A stretch of DNA of 64,000 nucleotides, from assembly GCA_020634855.1 (NCBI GenBank), contig JACKAU010000003.1, positions 62,001 to 126,000 of the forward strand, given 5' to 3'. Below the pieces are notes generated by a model. It was given only the letters and a program-made list of their open reading frames with translations. It had not been told where the DNA came from and searched no databases. This DNA is from Anaerolineales bacterium (GTDB lineage Bacteria > Chloroflexota > Anaerolineae > 4572-78 > J111). The position numbers and the translations under genes are program-made. Below are positions 17,808 through 24,847 of the stretch, piece after piece (the stretch's first letter is position 1; each line of letters begins with the position of its first letter).

Positions 17808-18695
17808 CTAATATCTAATTCGCTTGGCGCGCTTCTCGAAAAAGAGAGTTAACGCTTTGAAGTAATCCTGGTCGGTGTGGATCGAGACCTGATCGACGGC
17901 GGCGTTGGCGAAAGCTTTATTTTTGCGCGTTTCAAATTGATCGACCTGATTATGGAACAGCGTGCGCCACTCGCGGTCGGCGGTGTCAACCCAGATCAGT
18001 TCGCCGGTTTCGGCGTCTTCCAGAGTGAGCAGCCCCACGTTGGCGATGTCGCGCTCCAGCGGGTCGTGCAGATCGATGGCGATGACGTCGTGTTTGCGGT
18101 TGGTCATGTGCAGCACTTGCTGGTAGCGCTCCGGGTCGTCGAGAAAGTCGGAGACCAGGAACAGAATGCTGCGCCGCTTCAGAATTTGGTTGATGGTATC
18201 GAGCGCCAATTTGATGTCGGTGCCGTCGCCTTGCGGTTCGAAGGCCAGCAGTTCGCGGATGAGGCGCAGCACGTGGCGGCGACCCTTACGCGGCGGGATA
18301 AACAGTTCGACCTGATCGGTGAAGATCAGCAGCCCAACCTTATCCTTGTTAGTCGTGGCCGCAAACGACAGCACCGAGGCCAGTTCGGCCGCCAGTTCCC
18401 GCTTGAACTGCCCCTCCGAGGCGAAGTCGCCGGAGCCGCTGGCATCAACCACCAGCATCACCGTCAATTCGCGCTCTTCCACAAACTGCTTGACGTGGGG
18501 CTGGCCGGTTCGGGCCGTCACGTTCCAGTCGATGGTCCGAATCTCATCGCCGGGCAGATACGGCCGCACCTCGTTGAACTCCATCCCGCGACCTTTGAAG
18601 ATGGAGTGGTACTCGCCGGCAAAGCTGTCGTTGACCAGCCGCCGGGTGCGGATCTCGATGTGCCGGATTTTGTTCATAAGTTCTGTGGTTAGCAT
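17808..18695 (-). CDS. DUF58 domain protein (MoxR-associated)
   Basis: The DUF58 signature is clear: FNEVRPYLPGDEIRTIDWNV followed by PHVKQFVEERELTVMLVVD, with a VWA-like fold (DASGSGDF) and no membrane segments. DUF58 proteins nearly always accompany MoxR ATPases and are thought to be adaptors between the ATPase and membrane VWA partners. Its 295 residues are typical. It is second in the cluster, about 150 bases after moxR. Confidence 0.9.
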   Translation of the reverse strand: MLTTELMNKIRHIEIRTRRLVNDSFAGEYHSIFKGRGMEFNEVRPYLPGDEIRTIDWNVTARTGQPHVKQFVEERELTVMLVVDASGSGDFASEGQFKRELAAELASVLSFAATTNKDKVGLLIFTDQVELFIPPRKGRRHVLRLIRELLAFEPQGDGTDIKLALDTINQILKRRSILFLVSDFLDDPERYQQVLHMTNRKHDVIAIDLHDPLERDIANVGLLTLEDAETGELIWVDTADREWRTLFHNQVDQFETRKNKAFANAAVDQVSIHTDQDYFKALTLFFEKRAKRIRY

Positions 18696-18744
18696 AGTTT
18701 TTTCCTTGAAGTAGCTATCTGGAACAGTTTTCCTGTTGGGCCGG

Positions 18745-18812
18745 TAAGTCGTAATTGGTAATCGGTAATTGGTAATTAGGTATTAAATTACCAATTACTA
18801 TTCACCAATTAC
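18745..18812. repeat. GGTAATTG-word palindrome between moxR and the DUF58 gene
   Basis: Tandem GTAATTGGTAAT words on one side pair with ATTACCAATTAC words on the other, giving a long imperfect hairpin in the leader of the DUF58 gene. The words match those at 10811-10851. Confidence 0.6.
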
Positions 18813-18845
18813 AATCCCGGCCATCCCAATCGATCAGCATGCCAC

Positions 18846-19838
18846 TTACGGCACATCAGCATAGTCTAAGATACGCTGCACGATGTCGGCGCTGGTGACG
18901 CGCTCGGCTTCGGCTTCGTAAGTGGTCAGTACGCGGTGGCGCAGCACGTCGGGTGCGATGAGTTTGATATCTTCCGGCGTGACGAAACCGCGTCCTTGAA
19001 TGAAGGCGTGGGCGCGGGCGGCCATAATCAGGTTAATGCCGGCTCGCGGCGAGGCCCCAAAAGCGATGAACGGTTTCAGATCAGACAGGCCGTTGTTGCC
19101 GGGATTGCGGGTAGCCAGTACCAGGCTCAGGACGTAATCTTTGATCTTGTCATCGACATAGATCTGCCGCACAACCTCACGAGCGTGGTGCAAATGCTCC
19201 GGTTCGAGAATGGGGTTGACCCTCGGCAGCGCGGCCCCGGTCATTCGGTCGAGCATCATGCGCTCTTCGTTCGGCTGGGGATAATCGACGATGACTTTGA
19301 GCATAAAGCGGTCCACCTGCGCTTCGGGCAGCGGGTAAGTCCCCTCCTGCTCGATCGGGTTTTGGGTGGCCAGTACGGTGAACAGCGGGTCCATCTTGTA
19401 GGTGGTATCGCCGATGGTGATCTGGCGCTCCTGCATCGCTTCGAGCAAGGCGCTCTGAACTTTGGCCGGGGCGCGGTTGATCTCGTCGGCCAGGATTAAG
19501 TTGGCAAAGAGCGGCCCGCGATGAACGGTAAACTCGCTGGTGCGCGGGTTGTAGATTTGCGTGCCGACCAAATCGGCGGGCAGCAGGTCAGGCGTGAACT
19601 GGATGCGGGCAAAGCTGGCTTGAATGGCCTGAGCCACCGTCTTGACCAGCAGCGTTTTAGCCAAACCGGGCACCCCTTCCAGCAAGATATGGCCATCGGC
19701 CAGCAGCGCGATTAGCACGCGCTCGACCAGCGCTTCCTGACCGACCATAACTTTGTTGATCTCGGACAACAGGTCTTGCAGAAACAGGGCTTCACGTTCG
19801 ATCTGCCCGTTGAGTTGGCGAATATTAGCAATGTTCAT
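18846..19838 (-). CDS. moxR: MoxR-family AAA+ ATPase
   Basis: This chaperone-like AAA+ ATPase has Walker A GVPGLAKTLL, Walker B LILADEINRAPAK, and the MoxR-specific MQERQITIGDTTY and ATQNPIEQEGTYPLPEAQ segments; its 330 residues are standard. MoxR proteins activate or assemble partner proteins, usually the VWA proteins encoded beside them. It leads an eight-gene MoxR-DUF58-Bat run. ATG at 19838 has AAGGGAG eight bases upstream, and that ribosome binding site lies inside a perfect inverted repeat. Confidence 0.92.
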   Translation of the reverse strand: MNIANIRQLNGQIEREALFLQDLLSEINKVMVGQEALVERVLIALLADGHILLEGVPGLAKTLLVKTVAQAIQASFARIQFTPDLLPADLVGTQIYNPRTSEFTVHRGPLFANLILADEINRAPAKVQSALLEAMQERQITIGDTTYKMDPLFTVLATQNPIEQEGTYPLPEAQVDRFMLKVIVDYPQPNEERMMLDRMTGAALPRVNPILEPEHLHHAREVVRQIYVDDKIKDYVLSLVLATRNPGNNGLSDLKPFIAFGASPRAGINLIMAARAHAFIQGRGFVTPEDIKLIAPDVLRHRVLTTYEAEAERVTSADIVQRILDYADVP

Positions 19839-19846
19839 TAATGATT

Positions 19847-19907
19847 CTCCCTTATGCAGTAGAATGGGTTGATTTCGTAAATACAGGCTTAGGATAGCAT
19901 AAGGGAG
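19847..19907 (-). promoter_or_regulatory. Inverted repeat covering the moxR ribosome binding site
   Basis: In the mRNA sense, CTCCCTTATGC (complement of 19897-19907) occurs 39 nt upstream of GCATAAGGGAG (complement of 19847-19857). The second arm contains the AAGGGAG ribosome binding site. An 11-bp perfect helix would hide it from ribosomes. This is seen directly; a regulatory role is inference. Confidence 0.5.
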
Positions 19908-19966
19908 CGGCTAGGGTCTTTAACCGTAGTTCAAGGGGAACTTAAGAGAAGTTTAAAGCAGCGCGG

Positions 19967-21685
19967 CTAGGGCAGCATCAGCCGCAGAAACTCTTGTTCG
20001 GCCTCCACCGTCCATTCCCGGCCGTGGTTGAGCCGGGCCGCTACGGACGGCAAGGTCTCTTTGAGGTCTTCGAGCGGCGTCAGGGGGAAATGCTTTATCT
20101 GAGGAAAGATGACAACCTTGCCCGGAAAGATCGCGTCCCGCACGGCCATTAACCCGGCCCGGGCCGCGTCTAAGGAGCCGATGGCCTTGACCGAGCGATT
20201 GGGCGACAAGTGGCCGGCCTCGGTTTGCTGCAACATCAGCCGCAAATCATCGATGGTGGACGCGGTGTGGCCGATAAAGCGAACGTTCTTCTGGTAGACC
20301 ACGCTCAAATCTAGCGGCACCAACGTGCCCCGGACCAGGCCGGCGAAGATATTCATCACGCCGCCCGGAGCCAGATACGCCGCTGCCTCGGCAATGGCGG
20401 TGGTCGAGGGAGCCAGCACGATGATCTGATCGAACCCATCTCCGGCGATCGCGGCCAGCCGCTCGGTGTAGTCCGACCGGGTCAGATCGAGGCAGTCAAA
20501 GGCAATAGCCCGTTCGCGGGCATCGCCGGTCAGGGTCTCGGCCAGATCGACCAACCGGTGAGGGGTGCGCGCCGTACACAAAATCACCGCCGGCGGCTCC
20601 GGCAATTGGACCGCCCGTTGGGCATGCATGTGACCCATCGGGCCACCCGCGCCGACAAACCAGGTTTTTCCGCCCGGCGTCAACTCCGATTCAATCGGCC
20701 GGCTGCTGTAAGCTTGAGCGATATCAGGACCGGGACCGCCCACATACGTCCAGCGATTGTAATGCACCCGCCCCACATCAACCTGCACCGGGCGCGACAG
20801 CGGCGCGGTGGCGATGATGGCCATAATGCCGAAATCGGCCAGCCGGGGAGTGGCGGCTTCAATGAGATCGGGGTCGGGGCCAAGCACGATAATATCGTCG
20901 CAGACCGGCAGATCGACGGCCGGATCAAGGAGCCGATCCGTCGGGATGTCGCTGACCTCGATACCCAGGCGAGCCGCCATCGCTTCGAGCCGGCTAGCTA
21001 ATCGAGGCGGCACGTTGGTCATCACCAGCCGGGCCGGATGGCCGCTCTCGTCAAAGCCGCTGCTAAAGAAATAATCATCGCCTGACTGCGGCGTGCCGAT
21101 AAGCCACACGACGCCGCCCGGTTTCAACCCCGTGCGGTACGTTAGCTGATACGTAGCGATGACGCAGGCCCACGGCTCGGCCAGGGCGCTCTCGGCGTAA
21201 CCGGTTGTGGGTTGGACCGGAAGCAGGTAGTTGCCGTCATCGCCGTCAAGAATGCGCCGGTCGATGACCGCGTACTGCGACATCCCACCCTGGATCATAT
21301 AGCCGTAGGCATAGTTGACGCCCTGGTAATAAATATCGGCTTGCACAATGAAGCGATCCCCCACCCGATACTGACCGGCTAAATTCTCCCCAACGCCCGC
21401 CACCGTCAGCGCGATCTCGTGGCCCAGCACCACCGGTTCTTGTTTCATATCCCGAAAGATGCGTGGATGCTCTTCGCCGGCGTTGATGACTTTGATATCG
21501 GAAAAGCAGATGCCGCAGGCGTCGTGCCGGACCAGCAACTCATCCGGGCCAACCACCGGCATGCGCGCGGAAATCGGCTGCCCGTCAACGCCCAGGTTTT
21601 CAAACCCGGCGCCGTACAGCGGCCATAATCGATTGTCCGAGGGCAGTTCATCGGCCCGGACGTACTGTTCTAATTTATCGCTCAC
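19967..21685 (-). CDS. Zinc-dependent alcohol/sorbitol dehydrogenase-like protein with two Rossmann domains
   Basis: The N-terminal GroES-like catalytic domain carries likely zinc ligands (CGICFSD about 57-63, GHE 88-90, AEPWAC about 169-174) but no structural-zinc Cys loop. Two nucleotide-binding folds then follow instead of one. The first (about 190-300) starts GGVVWLIGTPQSG without a classic GxGxxG. The second (about 339-450) starts WFVGAGGPMGHMH, as in L-sorbose-1-phosphate reductases. Its 572 residues compare with about 350-410 for relatives. It is a lone gene; oxidation of a sugar alcohol or sugar phosphate is likely but the substrate is unknown. Confidence 0.78.
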   Translation of the reverse strand: MSDKLEQYVRADELPSDNRLWPLYGAGFENLGVDGQPISARMPVVGPDELLVRHDACGICFSDIKVINAGEEHPRIFRDMKQEPVVLGHEIALTVAGVGENLAGQYRVGDRFIVQADIYYQGVNYAYGYMIQGGMSQYAVIDRRILDGDDGNYLLPVQPTTGYAESALAEPWACVIATYQLTYRTGLKPGGVVWLIGTPQSGDDYFFSSGFDESGHPARLVMTNVPPRLASRLEAMAARLGIEVSDIPTDRLLDPAVDLPVCDDIIVLGPDPDLIEAATPRLADFGIMAIIATAPLSRPVQVDVGRVHYNRWTYVGGPGPDIAQAYSSRPIESELTPGGKTWFVGAGGPMGHMHAQRAVQLPEPPAVILCTARTPHRLVDLAETLTGDARERAIAFDCLDLTRSDYTERLAAIAGDGFDQIIVLAPSTTAIAEAAAYLAPGGVMNIFAGLVRGTLVPLDLSVVYQKNVRFIGHTASTIDDLRLMLQQTEAGHLSPNRSVKAIGSLDAARAGLMAVRDAIFPGKVVIFPQIKHFPLTPLEDLKETLPSVAARLNHGREWTVEAEQEFLRLMLP

Positions 21686-21843
21686 AGCTTCTTCCTTGAT
21701 GTCGTATTGTTTTCTGCGGTGTTGTGGGAGGAACTTCGAGACATTTTAAGAGGGACGGGGGAAAAAAACAAATCACTGCTCGGTGGCAGCACAGCAGGCG
21801 AGTTGTTGCCAACGCCGCCTCTGTTTTTTTAACTGGACTGTGT

Positions 21844-21849
21844 TATAAT
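21844..21849 (+). promoter_or_regulatory. Extended -10 promoter of the toxin-antitoxin pair
   Basis: A perfect TATAAT is preceded by TGT (extended -10 form); the -35 region (21821-21826) is weak. It lies about 50 bases upstream of the first gene of the pair. Confidence 0.5.
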
Positions 21850-21897
21850 AGGTGAAATAGGCTCGACTTTCTCAGTAAGACATAGTTGGACCTTGAG

Positions 21898-22242
21898 ATG
21901 AGTGAAGTTTCAATATCAAAGGCAATCGGATCAATAAAAATGTCTCAAATCTTAATGGAGAAATTGCCCAACATCTCGGCCGGTGAACTGGCTAATCTTC
22001 AGCAAGAAGTGCGAGCACGCGAAACCCTCCTGCAACAACGTATCGCTGTGTTTGAAAAGCAGTATCAATGTAGTTTGTTGGAGTTGGAGCAGAAATTAGA
22101 GGCTCAAGAAATCGCCGAACATCCGGCCTGGGAAGACTCGATTGAATGGCGCAATGCTCTAGAACAGCTTGAACAAATTAAACTAAGTAGTTCAATCTTC
22201 GCATGGCTTCAAAACTTGCTTACGCAGTCAGCAGCTTCATAA
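21898..22242 (+). CDS. Small coiled-coil protein, probable antitoxin of the TumE-type toxin
   Basis: This acidic protein of about 114 residues is mostly helical, with heptad-like stretches (ELANLQQEVRARETLLQQRI; LLELEQKLEAQEIAEHPAW). No helix-turn-helix is recognisable, unlike TumA antitoxins. It overlaps the TumE-like gene by 40 bases, the usual antitoxin-first order. The start is uncertain: ATG 21898 is used here, TTG 21886 and ATG 21940 are possible, and none has a strong ribosome binding site. The antitoxin role is inferred from position, size and overlap only. Confidence 0.6.
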   Translation: MSEVSISKAIGSIKMSQILMEKLPNISAGELANLQQEVRARETLLQQRIAVFEKQYQCSLLELEQKLEAQEIAEHPAWEDSIEWRNALEQLEQIKLSSSIFAWLQNLLTQSAAS

Positions 22243-22544
22243 CTGAATGTCCTTATGTTGTTTCCATCCATGATCTGCTGACGAAAACCCGCATAGAGTT
22301 GGAACAAGGCTATATCTTGGATTTATACTTCAACGCTACCCTGGGTAAATATGCCTATGCTCTGATTCTAAACAATCGCCGGGTGATTGGCTGGGATAAT
22401 GCGCCGCATCATCCTGGCTTACCCCACTGGCCCCACCATTTCCACGCTGAAGATGGCACGGTTAAGCCCTCGTCGCTCACTGGCGACCCGGAACAAGATA
22501 TCTTCCAAATCATTCCGGTTGTTAATGCTATCCTTAACCGTTGA
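22203..22544 (+). CDS. TumE/DUF6516-family toxin-like protein
   Basis: The 113-residue product has the family hallmarks: a beta-rich start (GYILDLYFNATLGKYAYALI), the RVIGWDNAPHHPGLPHWPHHFH segment (here split at the family motif WDNAPHHP...PHHFH) and a C-terminal GDPEQDIF helix. TumE proteins are toxins of type II toxin-antitoxin systems with a proposed ribonuclease action. It starts inside the upstream gene, so expression is probably coupled. The family call rests on motif recall rather than a search. Confidence 0.7.
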   Translation: MASKLAYAVSSFITECPYVVSIHDLLTKTRIELEQGYILDLYFNATLGKYAYALILNNRRVIGWDNAPHHPGLPHWPHHFHAEDGTVKPSSLTGDPEQDIFQIIPVVNAILNR

Positions 22545-22638
22545 CCATCTTGCCCATGATGAAATCACGAGCCAAACATTCCTAAGTCGCAAACCCTCGA
22601 CCGTTCAATTCAAATCGGTCGCGAATAAGATCTCACGT

Positions 22639-22676
22639 AAAAAGGTCTCTCAAATGCATTTGAGGCCCCTTTTTTC
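22639..22676. terminator. Bidirectional terminator between converging genes
   Basis: AAAAAGG...CTCAAATGCATTTGAG...CCTTTTTT forms a hairpin with A- and T-tracts at its ends. It stops both the toxin-antitoxin transcript and the minus-strand gene ending at 22699. Confidence 0.75.
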
Positions 22677-22698
22677 CGTCGCGCTATAACTTCCAAGC

Positions 22699-23472
22699 TC
22701 AGGTTATGATGCCCGCCTGGCCGTTCAACTCAACCACGGCTTCGACCGCGCCGTTGAGCGGGCTGCTGCCGTTCGTGCTGGTCTCCGGCTCAGCCGGTTC
22801 GGACGCCGCCGGTTCGGGGCTGGTGGCTTCAGCCGGGGCCGCTTCGGCGGGTTGGTCTTCACTGCGCTCGGTGCGGGCGCTGGGCCGCTCAACAATCTCA
22901 AAACCCCACTGCTGCATCTCAAACGAAATCTTATGGCCGAACCGCTTGATGATCAGATCGCCGGCCGCCATCCGCAGGCAGTCAACCAGTTTAGCAAAGG
23001 CTTCATCCCGCGCCGCCCGGCTCGATTTGCGCTTATCGCGCCCGCTGCGCCGCGCCGCCAAATGGGTCACCAGACCATCCCGCACCTGCTTGACCGTCTC
23101 CAGATCGGGCTTGGTAAAGCGCTCCTCCGCCGGACGGCTCTCTTCTTTGGCGATATACTTCTTCAGCAGCGCCAGCCGCTCCTTGCGCGACTTTGGCAGG
23201 AGAACGGTTTTGGTGGACTGCTTGACTTGAAAACCCCACCCTTCGGCTTGCTCAGGGGTATCATACAAATAGCTTTTAATCAATTGTTGAATTCTTCGGA
23301 TCAGGTGGGTGGCCTGCTCATCCAGCCGCTTCACGCCTTCTGAAGCAATGGTGCGCTGGCTTTCACTATTTTCATACGTATCGCACACGGGGAATGCAGA
23401 TTTGCAGTAGGTCAGCAATGTCAGGGGTGTAACGACATTGCTCCTCGGGGGCAAGGTTTGATCGTAGGCCAC
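22699..23472 (-). CDS. Uncharacterised charged protein, possibly the 3' part of a frameshifted gene
   Basis: I do not recognise this protein. It has a helical middle (VKRLDEQATHLIRRIQQLIK; PKSRKERLALLKKYIAKEES), the basic stretch ARRSGRDKRKSSRAARDEAF, a conserved-looking FGHKISFEMQQWGFEIVE and a disordered Glu/Pro/Ala-rich tail. The first in-frame start is GTG at 23472, but the first 35 or so residues look unlike the rest. They overlap a well-initiated 65-residue frame (23372-23569), so the true N-terminus may come from that frame through a one-base error. Confidence 0.5.
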   Translation of the reverse strand: MAYDQTLPPRSNVVTPLTLLTYCKSAFPVCDTYENSESQRTIASEGVKRLDEQATHLIRRIQQLIKSYLYDTPEQAEGWGFQVKQSTKTVLLPKSRKERLALLKKYIAKEESRPAEERFTKPDLETVKQVRDGLVTHLAARRSGRDKRKSSRAARDEAFAKLVDCLRMAAGDLIIKRFGHKISFEMQQWGFEIVERPSARTERSEDQPAEAAPAEATSPEPAASEPAEPETSTNGSSPLNGAVEAVVELNGQAGIIT

Positions 23473-23569
23473 AACCGGATTGGCCCAGGTCGATCAGGTC
23501 GGACCATTGGTCCGGGCCGGGAATACGAACGTGGTGAGAACTGCCGGTGTCTAACTGAATCTGATGCAT
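23372..23569 (-). CDS. Short frame with strong ribosome binding site, probable 5' part of the gene at 22699-23472
   Basis: ATG at 23569 is preceded by a strong GGAGGT six bases away. The 65 residues (MHQIQLDTGSSHHVRIPGP... ...EEQCRYTPDIADLLQICIP) look like real protein but end where the next frame becomes protein-like. Either a one-base indel splits one gene of about 295 codons, or two short genes overlap by 100 bases. I favour the split gene. Confidence 0.45.
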   Translation of the reverse strand: MHQIQLDTGSSHHVRIPGPDQWSDLIDLGQSGCGLRSNLAPEEQCRYTPDIADLLQICIPRVRYV

Positions 23570-24847
23570 CAAGTACCTCCGGGTTCTTGAACTAGAGTGA
23601 AGAACGTTAATATGAAGTTAGTAATAGTTAGAACCATTGTAACCGCCCTTCGATGAATTGTCTACCTCGTCCATCAAATTTGGGCGAGTCCCCTTTAGCC
23701 TTAGCCGGGAAGTTCATCTGATGCGCCGGACCGTCTGACCGAGTCGTCGATAAGCTGCCCCGACGGGTCGGGGGATATACCTCACGCTGTCGATCGATTA
23801 ACCCAATCGAGCTGACGACGTCATCGACCCCGTAATCAGTGGCTCCGACCCGTCAGGTGATCGGCTTGACGACTCAATTCGATAGTTCGACGGTTCCGAC
23901 CGTTCGATCGCCCACCTCGATTCGATGGTCCGACCCATCAGGTCGTCTGATCGACCGTTTCAATCTATGCAATCCGACGCACCCGACTTGGTCGTGTCAC
24001 CATTCGATCGAATGGTTCCACCGATCCGGCCCTCTGATCGCCCACTCGACTCGGATGGTCCGACCCGTCAGGTCGTCTGACCGACCGTTTCAATCATACA
24101 ATCCGACGCACCCGACTTGGCGATGTCACCATTCGATCGAATGGTTCTACCGATCCGGCTATCTGATCGACCACTCGATCGGATGGCCAAACCTGTTTGA
24201 CTCTATGATCGACCGCTCGATCGGATGTCCAAACCTGTTTGGCCGTATGAATCACCGGCGCAGCCCCTCCACCGAGCGGACGGCGCGACGGTTTGGGCGG
24301 CTTGGTCGGAGGGTGAACCACTGACGCACTGAATTGGACTGAATCCACTGAGCGGTTGGAGCCGCGTAGGATGGGTCTCGTGCCTCGACCCATCATTCTC
24401 CCCCACGCACCATTTGTCGGGTTTCGTTCCTCAACCCGACCTACGACTACGACTCAAACACGATGCGGAAACTTGTAAGGTCTGGCCCGAGTAGTGACCA
24501 CCTTTGCCAGTGCCTTCATCCATCACATTCGCGCCTCGGTTCGGCTCAATAATCAACGTCTTGCGCAATAACCCCAAACTGGCTAAGATTAATCTCAACC
24601 CACAGCCGACTAAAAACAGCGCCGTCGTTCGTAATCTCGGTCGGAGATTGACCTCTCTGAATATAGGGATCAGGAGTCAGGGATGGGGAGGCTGGCCCCG
24701 TTCCCCGATCCCTGGCCCCTTCTTTTCATTGGCGATATCGTCCCAAAACTGAGACTGCCGGACAAACTTAAGTTTGTCCTAAAAAATTTTCAGTGTCGTT
24801 GCCGTACCGAGCTTCTGTCGGACCCTAAACCAAAGGGATTTCAATCT
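23570..24847. other. 1.28-kb gene-free region with tandem and palindromic repeats
   Basis: No frame here looks like a real protein. 23750-24250 is unusually rich in GATCGA/TCGATC words. Within it a unit of about 128-130 bases starts at 23924, recurs at 24054 and again in truncated form at 24182. Two hairpins of a common REP-like sequence lie at 24370-24394 and 24416-24440. 24664-24725 is a word-type inverted repeat built from AGGGATCAGGAG and CCCGATCCCTGG. The region looks like decayed or repeat-built spacer DNA. Confidence 0.6.
24370..24440. repeat. Two adjacent REP-like hairpins
   Basis: GATGGGT/ACCCATC (24370-24376, 24388-24394) and GTCGGGTT/AACCCGAC (24416-24423, 24433-24440) enclose similar loops (CTCGTGCCTCG and TCGTTCCTC). 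The second closely resembles a dispersed repeat I recall from many cyanobacterial and other genomes; that resemblance is from memory. Confidence 0.6.

Noticed and set aside
23924..24250. CRISPR array
   Set aside because: The repeat unit is about 128 bases with only two or three diverged copies, without uniform short repeats and unique spacers, and no cas gene is near.
23839..24324. A 161-codon plus-strand frame across the GATCGA repeats
   Set aside because: Its repeats mirror the DNA repeat, there is no ribosome binding site, and the composition (Arg, Ser, His, Trp-rich) is not protein-like.
24683..24847. A 55-residue N-terminal extension of the SLC13 permease
   Set aside because: It translates a word-type repeat and lacks family similarity; the first membrane helix begins right after ATG 24848.
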